Positions 35,070-44,089 of a stretch of DNA of 64,000 nt are shown piece by piece (within the stretch, counting starts at the first letter, position 1; every line of letters begins with the position of its first letter). The DNA lies in contig OX044356.1 in the NCBI GenBank assembly GCA_943846715.1, positions 62,001 through 126,000 on the forward strand. The letters run 5' to 3'. A model generated the notes under the pieces. The model had not been told where the DNA came from and searched no databases. It saw only the letters and a program-made list of their open reading frames with translations. The position numbers were made by a program, and so were the translations under genes. Source of the stretch: TMED14 sp002378565 (GTDB lineage: Bacteria; Bacteroidota; Bacteroidia; Flavobacteriales; Schleiferiaceae).

Positions 35070-37586
35070 ATGATGTATGTGATTAAGCGTGATGGCCGCA
35101 GAGAAGCCATCAAATTTGATAAGATTACCGCCAGGATTCAGAAACTGTGCTATGGTTTTTCAGAACACATTGATTCCGTGTCAGTGGCTCAACGAGTTAT
35201 TGAAGGGCTTTATGATGGGGTGTCTACAAGTGAATTGGATAACCTTGCAGCAGAGACAGCTGCAGCCATGACCATCCGTCATCCGGACTACGCCTTGTTG
35301 GCTGCTCGGATTGCGGTTTCTAATCTGCATAAAAACACCAACAAGTCTTTCTCTGAAACGATGACGGCCTTGCACGAATACGTCAACCCCAAAACGGGCA
35401 AGTACGCTCCCATGATTGCAGACGATGTCATTGAGTTGATCAAAACGAATGCGGCGTTGCTGGATTCAACCTTGATTTACGATCGCGATTTCAGCTACGA
35501 TTTTTTTGGTTTCAAAACCTTGGAGCGGTCCTACCTGCTCCGCATGGAAGGCAAGATTGCAGAACGTCCACAGCACATGTTGATGCGTGTCGCTGTTGGC
35601 ATCCACAAGGATGACATTGACGCAGCCATCGCCACCTACCAAGGCATGTCAAAAGGGCTGTACACCCATGCCACACCCACACTGTTCAATGCAGGAACAC
35701 CAAAGCCACAGATGTCCAGCTGCTTCCTTTTGCAGATGCAAGACGATAGCATTGATGGCATTTATGACACACTCAAACAATGCGCAAAAATCAGCCAGAG
35801 CGCTGGTGGCATTGGCCTGAGCTTGCACAATGTGCGCGCCAAGGGATCTTACATTCGAGGTACCAACGGTACATCCAATGGCCTGGTTCCCATGTTGCGT
35901 GTGTTCAATGACACCGCCCGTTATGTAGACCAAGGTGGCGGCAAGCGCAAGGGATCCTTTGCCATGTACCTCGAGCCATGGCATGCAGACATTTTTGACT
36001 TCTTGGACTTGAAGAAAAACACCGGCAATGAGGAGGCGCGTGCACGTGACCTGTTCTATGCCATGTGGATTTCGGATCTCTTCATGAAGCGGGTCAAGGA
36101 GAATGCCGATTGGTCTTTGCTTTGCCCGAACCAATGCCCGGGTCTGTACGACACCTATGGGGACGACTTTGAAAAGCTGTACACCAGTTACGAAAAGGCT
36201 GGCAAGGCTAAAAAGGTCATCAAGGCACGTGAGTTGTGGACCAAGATTTTGGAATCTCAAATTGAGACGGGCACACCTTACATGCTTTACAAGGATGCCT
36301 GCAACAGCAAATCCAACCAGAAAAACCTGGGAACGATTCGCTCTTCCAACCTCTGCACAGAGATCATGGAGTACACGGCACCTGATGAGGTAGCGGTATG
36401 CAATTTGGCCTCCATTGCGCTGCCAAAGTACATTGTCGATGGCGTATTTGATCACCAATTCCTTTACGAAACGGCGTACAAGGTGACAAAGAACCTCAAT
36501 GCTGTCATTGATCAGAACTACTACCCAGTGCCTGAAGCTAGGAATTCCAACATGCGCCACCGACCGATTGGCATTGGCGTGCAGGGATTGGCTGACACCT
36601 TCATCAATCTGCGAATGCCTTTCACATCCAATGAGGCCAGGCAATTGAACAAGGACATCTTTGAAACTTTGTATTTCGCAGCGGTTAAGGCATCATGTGA
36701 CATGGCAAAGGAAGATGGAGCTTATGAAACCTTTGAAGGCTCACCCATGTCTAAAGGCGAGTTCCAATTCAACATGTGGAACGTATCTGAGGAAGATTTG
36801 AGCGGCCGATGGGATTGGAAAGCCTTGCGTAAAGAGGTAAAAAAGGAAGGCGTGAGAAATTCCTTGCTGCTGGCACCCATGCCAACGGCATCCACCTCAC
36901 AGATCCTTGGCAACAACGAGTGCTTTGAGCCTTACACCACCAACCTGTACACCCGTCGGGTGCTTTCTGGCGAGTTCATTGTAGTGAACAAGCACCTTCT
37001 CTTAGACTTGGTTTCCCTAGGTCTTTGGGATGATGAAGTGAAAAATGCCCTGATGGCCAACAACGGATCCATTCAAAACATTGACTGCATCCCTGACAAC
37101 ATTAAGGAGCTTTACCTCACCGTCTGGGAAATGAGCATGAAGGACATCATTGACATGGCTGCTGACCGCGGCATGTTCATTGACCAGTCTCAGTCCATGA
37201 ACCTCTTTGTGGAGTCACCCAACATGGGCAAACTCACATCCATGCACTTTTACGCATGGGAGAAAGGTCTCAAAACGGGCATGTATTACCTGCGGACCAA
37301 AGCTGCATCTGCAGCCATCAAGTTCACCGTCAAAAAGAAGGTGGAGAAGATTCCTGATGATGAAGCATTCAAGCTAGAAGATGCGAATGTCAAGGTTGCT
37401 GTCAAAGAGCAGCTGGAAACAATGGCTGATGATGAGGCATTCAAAACAGAGGACACCGCCGTCAAGGTTGCTGTCGAGGTTGCCAAAAAGCCCGCAGTTA
37501 AATCCGTGAACATTGATTACACAGCAGAAGAAATTCTGGCTTGCTCCATTGATAATCCAGACGATTGCGAGGCCTGCGGGTCTTAA
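35070..37586 (+). CDS. nrdA: Ribonucleoside-diphosphate reductase, large (catalytic) subunit
   Basis: 838 residues. Residues 2-90 are an ATP-cone (YVIKRDGRREAIKFDKI), so dATP feedback is expected. The catalytic barrel has SSCFLLQMQDDSIDGIYDTL, the active-site SNLCTEIME (Asn, Cys, Glu) and PMPTASTSQILGNNECFEP. The redox-relay pair is at the very C-terminus (DCEACGS). Between barrel and tail (about 755-815) there is an unusual Lys/Glu/Val linker with a near-duplicated unit: IPDDEAFKLEDANVKVAV, then MADDEAFKTEDTAVKVAV. Operon partner of nrdB, ended by a strong terminator. Confidence 0.96.
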   Translation: MMYVIKRDGRREAIKFDKITARIQKLCYGFSEHIDSVSVAQRVIEGLYDGVSTSELDNLAAETAAAMTIRHPDYALLAARIAVSNLHKNTNKSFSETMTALHEYVNPKTGKYAPMIADDVIELIKTNAALLDSTLIYDRDFSYDFFGFKTLERSYLLRMEGKIAERPQHMLMRVAVGIHKDDIDAAIATYQGMSKGLYTHATPTLFNAGTPKPQMSSCFLLQMQDDSIDGIYDTLKQCAKISQSAGGIGLSLHNVRAKGSYIRGTNGTSNGLVPMLRVFNDTARYVDQGGGKRKGSFAMYLEPWHADIFDFLDLKKNTGNEEARARDLFYAMWISDLFMKRVKENADWSLLCPNQCPGLYDTYGDDFEKLYTSYEKAGKAKKVIKARELWTKILESQIETGTPYMLYKDACNSKSNQKNLGTIRSSNLCTEIMEYTAPDEVAVCNLASIALPKYIVDGVFDHQFLYETAYKVTKNLNAVIDQNYYPVPEARNSNMRHRPIGIGVQGLADTFINLRMPFTSNEARQLNKDIFETLYFAAVKASCDMAKEDGAYETFEGSPMSKGEFQFNMWNVSEEDLSGRWDWKALRKEVKKEGVRNSLLLAPMPTASTSQILGNNECFEPYTTNLYTRRVLSGEFIVVNKHLLLDLVSLGLWDDEVKNALMANNGSIQNIDCIPDNIKELYLTVWEMSMKDIIDMAADRGMFIDQSQSMNLFVESPNMGKLTSMHFYAWEKGLKTGMYYLRTKAASAAIKFTVKKKVEKIPDDEAFKLEDANVKVAVKEQLETMADDEAFKTEDTAVKVAVEVAKKPAVKSVNIDYTAEEILACSIDNPDDCEACGS

Positions 37587-37608
37587 TTACCCTAATAATT
37601 ACCCTTAC

Positions 37609-37637
37609 AACCCGCAACATTGTTGCGGGTTTTTTTA
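37609..37637 (+). terminator. Intrinsic terminator of nrdBA
   Basis: The stem AACCCGCAA / TTGCGGGTT with a CATTG loop is followed by a run of T (37630-37636). It lies 22 nt past the nrdA stop. Confidence 0.88.
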
Positions 37638-37737
37638 TGCAAAACCTTGATGTTGAAAACATTGGCCAATGTGCTTTAGATCGTATGTAAAAATTTAGGT
37701 AACTTAAGGACACCTAAACAATGCTAAATCAACACTT

Positions 37738-37908
37738 ATGTCAACAGAGTCAGAACAACGCGAAACGCGACGACAGCAATGGCTTCGACAGCGCCGCGAA
37801 AGAAAGCTCGCTGAGGAGGCTAAGGATAATGAATCGGCCGGATCCACCATGCTACTCTTGGTAGCAATCATTGGTGGCATATGTTTCTTTGCTTGGTACC
37901 TAAGTTAA
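37738..37908 (+). CDS. Small single-pass membrane protein (56 aa)
   Basis: ATG 37738 to TAA 37908. The N-terminal half is highly charged and Arg-rich (about 1-30, ETRRQQWLRQRRERKLAEEA). Residues 38-54 form one transmembrane helix (TMLLLVAIIGGICFFAWYL). The charge pattern puts the N-terminus in the cytoplasm. No homologue comes to mind. The ORF sits alone between the nrdBA terminator and the TerB/DnaJ gene, 35 nt before the latter, so the two may be co-transcribed. Confidence 0.55.
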   Translation: MSTESEQRETRRQQWLRQRRERKLAEEAKDNESAGSTMLLLVAIIGGICFFAWYLS

Positions 37909-37943
37909 GCAATTCAGCCCCGCTTGGGTTGTAAATTTGCGCC

Positions 37944-38672
37944 ATGAACTGGCGAAATATTCTGGGTGGTGGATTCCTTGGTTGGACCTTTGGCGGACCC
38001 ATTGGAGCTCTGTTGGGCGCAGCATTAGGCAATGCAGTGGGAGACCTTTTTGGATCCAATGAGGGGCAAGGCAAACCGTTCATCACCTCCGAAGGTGATT
38101 TCCATGCCAGCCTTTTGGTGCTTGCATCCATGGTTATGAAGGCTGATGGCCAAATCGACCCCAGGGAGCTGAACCATGTGCGTGAGCAGTTCAAGCGATG
38201 GTTTGGTGCAGACAAGGCGAATGCCAGCTTCGTGGTGTTCAATGATTTGGCGAAGTCCCGTCCAAAAATCACCCTGGTTTGTGCACAAGTTCGACAACAC
38301 ATGGCCCTGCAAGGCCGCATTCAAATTGTCAATTTCCTCTTTGAATTGGCCGTGATTGATGGATCACTCAAGCAGGCTGAGCAGGCTCAAATTGCCAGAA
38401 TTGCCAGGTACCTTGGCCTGGGTCAACTAGATTTCCAGCGATTGCATGCCATGCATTCCAGGATTCAGCAGTACGACCCCTATGCAGTGATGGGCATATC
38501 GCGCACCAGCACAGACAAGGACATCAAGGCAACCTACCGTCGATTGGTCAAAAAATACCATCCCGATGCGGTGATTGGGATGGGCAAGGATGTTGTGGTT
38601 GAAGCGGAAGCAACCTTCAGAAAAATTCAGACTGCCTATGAGCAGATAACCAAAGAACGAGGCATCAAATGA
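37944..38672 (+). CDS. TerB/DnaJ-domain protein (DjlA-like)
   Basis: 242 residues. The N-terminus is Gly-rich and hydrophobic (GGGFLGWTFGGPIGALLGAA). A TerB-like helical domain spans about 50-160 (LLVLASMVMKADGQIDPREL, LFELAVIDGSLKQAEQ). A C-terminal J domain (about 172-240) has the HPD tripeptide in VKKYHPDAV. DjlA-like proteins stimulate DnaK at the inner membrane. The stop overlaps the next start by 4 nt. Confidence 0.88.
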   Translation: MNWRNILGGGFLGWTFGGPIGALLGAALGNAVGDLFGSNEGQGKPFITSEGDFHASLLVLASMVMKADGQIDPRELNHVREQFKRWFGADKANASFVVFNDLAKSRPKITLVCAQVRQHMALQGRIQIVNFLFELAVIDGSLKQAEQAQIARIARYLGLGQLDFQRLHAMHSRIQQYDPYAVMGISRTSTDKDIKATYRRLVKKYHPDAVIGMGKDVVVEAEATFRKIQTAYEQITKERGIK

Positions 38673-39634
38673 CCTTTCAAACATCCATACAATCAGAATT
38701 GGCTCACTTTGACAAGGCCTTTCCCAAGGCCTTTGCCAGCCATGTGCCCTTGTTGAATGTCATCCTCAAGTATGCCATCAAAAAGAAGGGCAAGCGATTG
38801 CGACCTGCCTTGGTCTTCTTGATGGCTAAGGCCCTGAATGGTAGCGTCAGTGAACGCAGCACCCGGGCGGCAACCCTTGTGGAGTTGATGCACACAGCAA
38901 CCCTTGTGCATGACGATGTGGTTGATCAGTCCCTGCTGCGTCGTGGCAGTTACAGCATCCAAGCTCTCTGGCAAAAAAAGGTGGCTGTGCTGGTGGGTGA
39001 TTACATGCTGTCCAGGGTTTTGCTTCTTGCTGTGGAACACAAGGATCACGACCTCCTAGGTCATGTCAGTCAAGCAGTCAAGGCTATGTCGGAAGGCGAG
39101 TTGCTCCAATTAGCCAAGGCAAGGCGATTGGACATCGATGAGGCCGTTTATGAGGATGTTATCCGTCAGAAAACTGCCTCGTTGATGGCAGCTTGTTGTG
39201 TTGCCGGCGCAGCCAGTGTGGATGCAGATGAAGTTGCGCAAGCAATGGCCAGGGCTTTTGGCGAGGCACTGGGAATGGCCTTTCAAATCCAAGACGACCT
39301 CTTAGATTTTGATCGATTCGCAACGACGGGTAAGCCCACAGGTATTGATGTGAAGGAGCAGAAAATGACCCTGCCACTGATTCATGCCCTGTCCATGGCC
39401 AATGCCAGTCAACGCCGAGAGATGGTTGGTATCGTCAAGAAAAAAAACAATGACCCACGGGCCGTGGCGTCCTTGATGTCAACCGTGGTTGAACTTGGCG
39501 GTGTACGTTATGCAGTCAAGCGCATGCGACAATGGCAGGACGAGGCATTGACTCACTTGCAGGCCTTGCCTGATTCAGCTTCCAAGGAGTCCTTGAAAGC
39601 CCTGGTGGACTTTGTCGCAAGTCGCCGCTCTTGA
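38669..39634 (+). CDS. Polyprenyl diphosphate synthase (trans-isoprenyl type)
   Basis: 321 residues. The first Asp-rich motif is in LVHDDVVDQSLLRRG (about 79-93) and the second is in AFQIQDDLLDFDRFA (about 204-218). KRLRPALVFLMAKAL and KTASLMAACCVAGA also match. The family includes octaprenyl and heptaprenyl synthases; this one probably makes the menaquinone side chain. The same reaction type makes GGPP for the carotenoid genes at 20-22.5 kb, but no separate crtE lies there, so a dual role cannot be excluded. 34 nt before dnaG. Confidence 0.9.
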   Translation: MTFQTSIQSELAHFDKAFPKAFASHVPLLNVILKYAIKKKGKRLRPALVFLMAKALNGSVSERSTRAATLVELMHTATLVHDDVVDQSLLRRGSYSIQALWQKKVAVLVGDYMLSRVLLLAVEHKDHDLLGHVSQAVKAMSEGELLQLAKARRLDIDEAVYEDVIRQKTASLMAACCVAGAASVDADEVAQAMARAFGEALGMAFQIQDDLLDFDRFATTGKPTGIDVKEQKMTLPLIHALSMANASQRREMVGIVKKKNNDPRAVASLMSTVVELGGVRYAVKRMRQWQDEALTHLQALPDSASKESLKALVDFVASRRS

Positions 39635-39667
39635 GTGACATTATGGTCTTAACTTGACCTTTCTATC

Positions 39668-41593
39668 ATGGGAAGAATCACCACCGCTTGCATTGACAAA
39701 ATCATGGACGCCATCCGAATCGAGGAGGTGGTCGGTGACTTTGTGACCTTGAAAAAAAGTGGCTCATCCTTCCGCGGACTGAGCCCCTTCACCAATGAAA
39801 AGACACCGTCTTTTTATGTGGTTCCGTCCAAGCAGATTTTCAAAGACTTCTCCTCAGGTAAGGGCGGTTCTGCTGTGTCTTTTTTGATGGAGCATGAGCA
39901 AATGTCCTACCCTGAAGCCCTGCGGTGGATTGCTGAAAAATACCAGATTGAGATCGAGGAAGAGGAGCAGTCTCAGGAGCAAATGGATGCGCAAAGTGAG
40001 CGAGAGAGTTTGATTGCCGTCACGGCATTTGCTGCCAAGCAGTTCACGGAGTGGTTGTGGGAGCACGACAGAGGCAAGGCCATCGGCCTGACCTATTTTA
40101 GAAACCGAGGATTCACGGACGAGATCATCAAGTCCTTCATGCTTGGCTATGCGCTGGAAGCGCGTGGCGCTTTGCATGATGCAGCCATCAAGTCAGGCTT
40201 TGTGAAGACCTACCTGGTTAAATCGGGCCTGTGCATTGACCGTGAGAACGGCAGCCCGGTGGATCGATTCTGGGGCCGTGTGATGTTCCCCATACACAAC
40301 ATGGGTGGAAGGATCATAGGCTTTGGTGGGCGCGTCCTTGACAGCCAGGCGAAAACAGCGAAATACCTTAACAGCCCGGAGTCAGACATCTACCACAAAA
40401 GCAAGGTGTTGTACGGCCTGTATCAGGCCAAGCAAGCCATTGCAAAAAAAGACCGCTGCCTCATTGTTGAAGGCTACACCGATGTGCTGGCCATGCATCA
40501 AGCAGGGGTTCAGCACGTGGTGTCTTCATCGGGTACAGCTTTGGGGCTGGATCAGATTCGCTTGATCAAACGCCTGACCAACAATGTGACCTTGCTCTTT
40601 GATGGGGATGCAGCGGGTTTGCGAGCATCCTTTCGGGGCATCGATTTGTTGCTGGCTGAAGGCCTGCTGGTTAGGGCCGTGCCATTGCCTGAAGGGGCAG
40701 ATCCAGACTCTCTAGCTCAGAGCATGGATGCAGAAGCCCTGCAAGCCTACTTGACCGAGCATGAACAAGATTTCATGGTCTTCAAATCAGACATTTTGCT
40801 GGCAGAGGCCGGGGATGATCCCATTGAACGCGCAGAGGCAAAAAAGGATTTGGCATTAAGCCTTTCAAAGATCCCCAACCCAATTTTGCGTGAAGAATAC
40901 GTTCGCGCCACGGCAAGGAAATTGGGCATGGATGAGCAAACCCTGCATGATGAACTCAGTCGATTGCAGGCTGCAGCAACCCGAGAAGTCAATCGACGCC
41001 AGCCTCAACAAGCACCTACACTCACCCCCGTTGAAGCAAGTGCACCGACTCAGCGCCCGCCAGCCTTTGAGGAATCCCTTATGAAGGCGTTGATTCAGCA
41101 CGGTGAAACAGCCATAGAGATTCCGGACCCTGAGCAAGAAGGCAAGACCTTGACGGAGAAATCGGGAACCTTCATCATCGAAGAAGTTTTATCGGATAAC
41201 ATGGACTTTTCTCACGCTCCATACCAGCAACTCTTTGATTTGATATCCCATGCCTGGGATGAGCGAAGGCATTTGATGACATCGGATGAACTGCTTCGCT
41301 ACCCCGATCAATCATTGGTCAGCCTGGTAGCAGATTTGCATGCAGAGAAGTACCAATTGGCGCAGTGGGAGAAAAAGGAAATCATGGTAGCGAATCCGGT
41401 GGAGAGTTTAAGTCTTCACATTCAGCAGTCGATACTTCGCTTCAAGGAGGCCACCATTGATCGCCACGTGAAGGACATCATCGCCACTTTGCAAGCGACA
41501 GATGATTCAGACAAGCAAGCATTGCTTGAGAAATTTGGGCGATTGCAAACGCTGCGCAATGCGTTGCGGGAGCAGCTCAGGCGAGTGGTATAA
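39668..41593 (+). CDS. dnaG: DNA primase with degenerate zinc finger
   Basis: 641 residues. The N-terminal zinc-finger region keeps its fold sequence (KKSGSSFRGLSPFTNEKTPS, then KQIFKDFSSGKGGSAVSFLM) but the zinc Cys and His are replaced by Leu, Thr, Asp and Ser. The toprim core is intact: RIIGFGGRVL, LIVEGYTDVLAMHQAGVQHV, SSGTALGLDQIRLI and LLFDGDAAGL. The C-terminal helicase-binding region (about 430-640) is divergent. It synthesises RNA primers at the fork. Loss of the zinc ligands appears common in Flavobacteriales as I recall it. Confidence 0.95.
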   Translation: MGRITTACIDKIMDAIRIEEVVGDFVTLKKSGSSFRGLSPFTNEKTPSFYVVPSKQIFKDFSSGKGGSAVSFLMEHEQMSYPEALRWIAEKYQIEIEEEEQSQEQMDAQSERESLIAVTAFAAKQFTEWLWEHDRGKAIGLTYFRNRGFTDEIIKSFMLGYALEARGALHDAAIKSGFVKTYLVKSGLCIDRENGSPVDRFWGRVMFPIHNMGGRIIGFGGRVLDSQAKTAKYLNSPESDIYHKSKVLYGLYQAKQAIAKKDRCLIVEGYTDVLAMHQAGVQHVVSSSGTALGLDQIRLIKRLTNNVTLLFDGDAAGLRASFRGIDLLLAEGLLVRAVPLPEGADPDSLAQSMDAEALQAYLTEHEQDFMVFKSDILLAEAGDDPIERAEAKKDLALSLSKIPNPILREEYVRATARKLGMDEQTLHDELSRLQAAATREVNRRQPQQAPTLTPVEASAPTQRPPAFEESLMKALIQHGETAIEIPDPEQEGKTLTEKSGTFIIEEVLSDNMDFSHAPYQQLFDLISHAWDERRHLMTSDELLRYPDQSLVSLVADLHAEKYQLAQWEKKEIMVANPVESLSLHIQQSILRFKEATIDRHVKDIIATLQATDDSDKQALLEKFGRLQTLRNALREQLRRVV

Positions 41594-41605
41594 TCCAGCA
41601 GGTTT

Positions 41606-43471
41606 TCAGGAAGCTGGCTTGAAACCCAGGAGGTCATCCATGGTTTGGGTTGCCACGGCATGGTAGCCAGGTCGTGCTGCTTGGTAAATGGTCATGGCCC
41701 AATCTTGATCACCTGCTTCCAGCATTGCCTTGTAGGTTGGCGTCAAGAACTTGCGACGACCAACCGATGTCAGGAATTGCTCCACAACTGTTTGGAAGCC
41801 GTCCCCACGGTATTGCAAAGGAATCGCTAAGGCAAACCAGGCAGCTTGAATCTCAGCGTTGCTGGATGCTGTCAAATGGTACATGCCATCAAGGGCGATG
41901 ACCTGTGATAGATTCGCACCCTTGTTTCCCAATTGATCCAGAAAACGCAGCCATTCATGGGTGGTCCATTGATCTTGAGGCATGAGTGAACCTTCAGAAA
42001 GGAAGCCATCAAGGGCCAGGTCCACTGCTTCAAACCTGAGGGGCGGCAAAACGGGGCAATTGTCCGGAAGCCCCGTACCGTAGACCCATTCTTCACCACG
42101 AATCTGCTCCCAGGTTGCTGCGTCAAGCAATTGATCCTTGAGGTAGGCAATGAAGCGATCGGTTGTCATAGACTTGAACTGGTGATCTTGGAAATACGTT
42201 GTTAAAAAGGCGTCAAAGGTTTCTTTGCCAACGGCTTCCTCTACCAAGAGCAAGAAATGAAAGCCTTTGTCGTAGGCAATGGCGGTCATGGCATCATCGG
42301 GGTTGCGCCCCTCCAGGGCAATGTCTAGCTTGCTGTCCTCTGGGTGCTTTACCATCATCTCATTGACTTCGTCCACGAGCCCTGCATGGGACAATGCCCT
42401 GAGCATGTTGGCGTAGTCTTCGCCGTAGACGGCGGCCATGATGCGATGCTCAAAGTAGACGGTGAAGCCCTCATTGAGCCAGAAGTCATTCCATGTGGCA
42501 TTGGTGACCAGGTTGCCGCTCCAGCTGTGTGCCAGTTCATGCGCAATCAGGGAGACCAAACTCCGGTCACCGGTGATCACTGTGGGCGTTAAAAAGGTCA
42601 AACGGGGATTTTCCATGCCACCAAAGGGGAAGGAGGCAGGCAGCACCAACAAATCGTATTGGTCCCATGCATAGGGGCCATACAATGCCTCTGCCGCTTG
42701 AATCATGGCTTCAGTTTCTGCAAATTCCCAGGCAGATTTTTTTAAAATAGCGGGCTCAGCGTAGACACCTGTTCGCGGGCCTGTGGACTGAAAGGCCAGA
42801 TCGCCAACGGCCAATGCCATGAGGTAGCTAGGGATGGGTTGACGCATGTCAAACTCGTACACCCCGTCCTCTGCAATGGTTGTGGGGTTGGTGGCGCTCA
42901 TCACGGCCATGAGGCCCGATGGCACTTTCACACTGGCGTGGTAGGTGAACCGCACGCCTGGACCATCCTGGCAAGGGATCCAAGTTCTGGCAAGAATGGC
43001 TTGGCTTTGGGTGAAGAGAAAGGGCTGTGTTTTGCCATTGGTCTGTTCTGGGCGCAGCCATTGCAGGGCGGTTGCATCAGGTGCGGAGGCATAGTGAATG
43101 TCTGCCACATAGGTGCCAGTGACAGGTTCTGATGGCACAATGCAGATACCTCGTCCTAAGAGCTCATTGGCTTCCCCATGAAGCCAGTCTACGGGTTTAT
43201 CATCCACGGTGATGGAATGGATGATTAAACCATCACTGTCTAGAAAGATGCTGTCGGCATCATGGCAATCAAAGGTGATCGAGGCAGTGCCAATGATGGC
43301 CTTAGCACGGAAATCCACAGCCATAGCTAAATCCAAATGCGTCATGATGGCTTGTGCGGGTCGGGCGTGACTGTGTGGGTCCATAACTTGTCTGTTTGCA
43401 GGGTTAGACGGGGTGGTCTGGCAGGCTAGGACTAGAAGACTCAGGGCTGCCATGGCGACAATTTTTTGCAT
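41606..43471 (-). CDS. M1 family metallopeptidase (LTA4 hydrolase-like), lipoprotein
   Basis: 621 residues. The signal ends in lipobox LVLAC (Cys17), so the enzyme is anchored in an envelope membrane. The exopeptidase motif GGMEN is at 284-288. The zinc site is HELAH at 311-315 (His311, Glu312, His315) with the third ligand Glu334 in WLNEGFTVYFE. The C-terminal helical domain resembles leukotriene A4 hydrolase/aminopeptidase B. It removes N-terminal residues from peptides. It converges on dnaG with 12 nt between the stops. Confidence 0.92.
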   Translation of the reverse strand: MQKIVAMAALSLLVLACQTTPSNPANRQVMDPHSHARPAQAIMTHLDLAMAVDFRAKAIIGTASITFDCHDADSIFLDSDGLIIHSITVDDKPVDWLHGEANELLGRGICIVPSEPVTGTYVADIHYASAPDATALQWLRPEQTNGKTQPFLFTQSQAILARTWIPCQDGPGVRFTYHASVKVPSGLMAVMSATNPTTIAEDGVYEFDMRQPIPSYLMALAVGDLAFQSTGPRTGVYAEPAILKKSAWEFAETEAMIQAAEALYGPYAWDQYDLLVLPASFPFGGMENPRLTFLTPTVITGDRSLVSLIAHELAHSWSGNLVTNATWNDFWLNEGFTVYFEHRIMAAVYGEDYANMLRALSHAGLVDEVNEMMVKHPEDSKLDIALEGRNPDDAMTAIAYDKGFHFLLLVEEAVGKETFDAFLTTYFQDHQFKSMTTDRFIAYLKDQLLDAATWEQIRGEEWVYGTGLPDNCPVLPPLRFEAVDLALDGFLSEGSLMPQDQWTTHEWLRFLDQLGNKGANLSQVIALDGMYHLTASSNAEIQAAWFALAIPLQYRGDGFQTVVEQFLTSVGRRKFLTPTYKAMLEAGDQDWAMTIYQAARPGYHAVATQTMDDLLGFKPAS

Positions 43472-43505
43472 CCTGCAATGTAGGGCAATTGCTTAGTTTT
43501 GCTAC

Positions 43506-43931
43506 ATGCTATTATTCAACCAACGAAGAGACAACAGGCCATTTTGGCTGAAAATGCTCATTCTGGCATTGTGCATCACCGTGACGGATGCTGTGATGTC
43601 ATCGGTGACTTTGGACCATTTTTCGACAGCGATTTGGGTTGCCTTGCTTTTGACCTTGCTCAATGCCACCATCAAGCCTTTGCTTGTTTTATTGACCATC
43701 CCCTTGACGGTGGTCTCAATGGGGCTCTTCCTTTTGGTGATCAATGCCATCGTCATTCTGATTGCCAGCAGTTGGGTTGGAGGCTTCAATGTGGAAGGCT
43801 TTTGGTCAGCCCTTGGGTTCTCTATTGTGTTGACCCTGGTGTCCAGCTTGTTGAATGGTAAATCACACAACTCTCAAGGGAGAAAGGCATCGAAGGAACC
43901 AGCAGGTTGGCACATGCCGCCCAAGGGTTGA
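43506..43931 (+). CDS. Four-TM phage-holin-IV-like membrane protein (PF04020 type)
   Basis: 141 residues with four transmembrane helices (about 14-30, 40-58, 64-84, 98-115). LLTLLNATIKPLLVLLTIPL followed by VVSMGLFLLVINAIVIL is the family signature. Despite the holin name these are ordinary chromosomal membrane proteins. The C-terminal 25 residues are polar. Divergent from the M1 peptidase gene. Confidence 0.83.
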   Translation: MLLFNQRRDNRPFWLKMLILALCITVTDAVMSSVTLDHFSTAIWVALLLTLLNATIKPLLVLLTIPLTVVSMGLFLLVINAIVILIASSWVGGFNVEGFWSALGFSIVLTLVSSLLNGKSHNSQGRKASKEPAGWHMPPKG

Positions 43932-43947
43932 AACGAAAAGACAGGCT

Positions 43948-44089
43948 TTAAGACAGGTCGTGAATCAGGCCATTGTCGTCCAATGAAATGCCTTCACCTG
44001 CTGGGGTGTGGGAGAACGCTGTCACAAGGACCAGATGGCTGGCAGAAATGGCTGATTCATCCATCAAATGCAAGGGAATCGTTGGCGTT
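43948..44089 (-). pseudogene. In-frame coding-like remnant downstream of the GyrI-like gene
   Basis: Directly past the stop of the GyrI-like gene, the shifted minus-strand frame is open for 46 codons to a TAA at 43948. It reads as plausible protein (DETPTIPLHLMDESAISASH and on to GISLDDNGLIHDLS). No good start codon precedes it except an internal ATG. It may be the original C-terminus of the upstream gene cut off by a frameshift, or a fragment of a lost gene. Confidence 0.3.
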
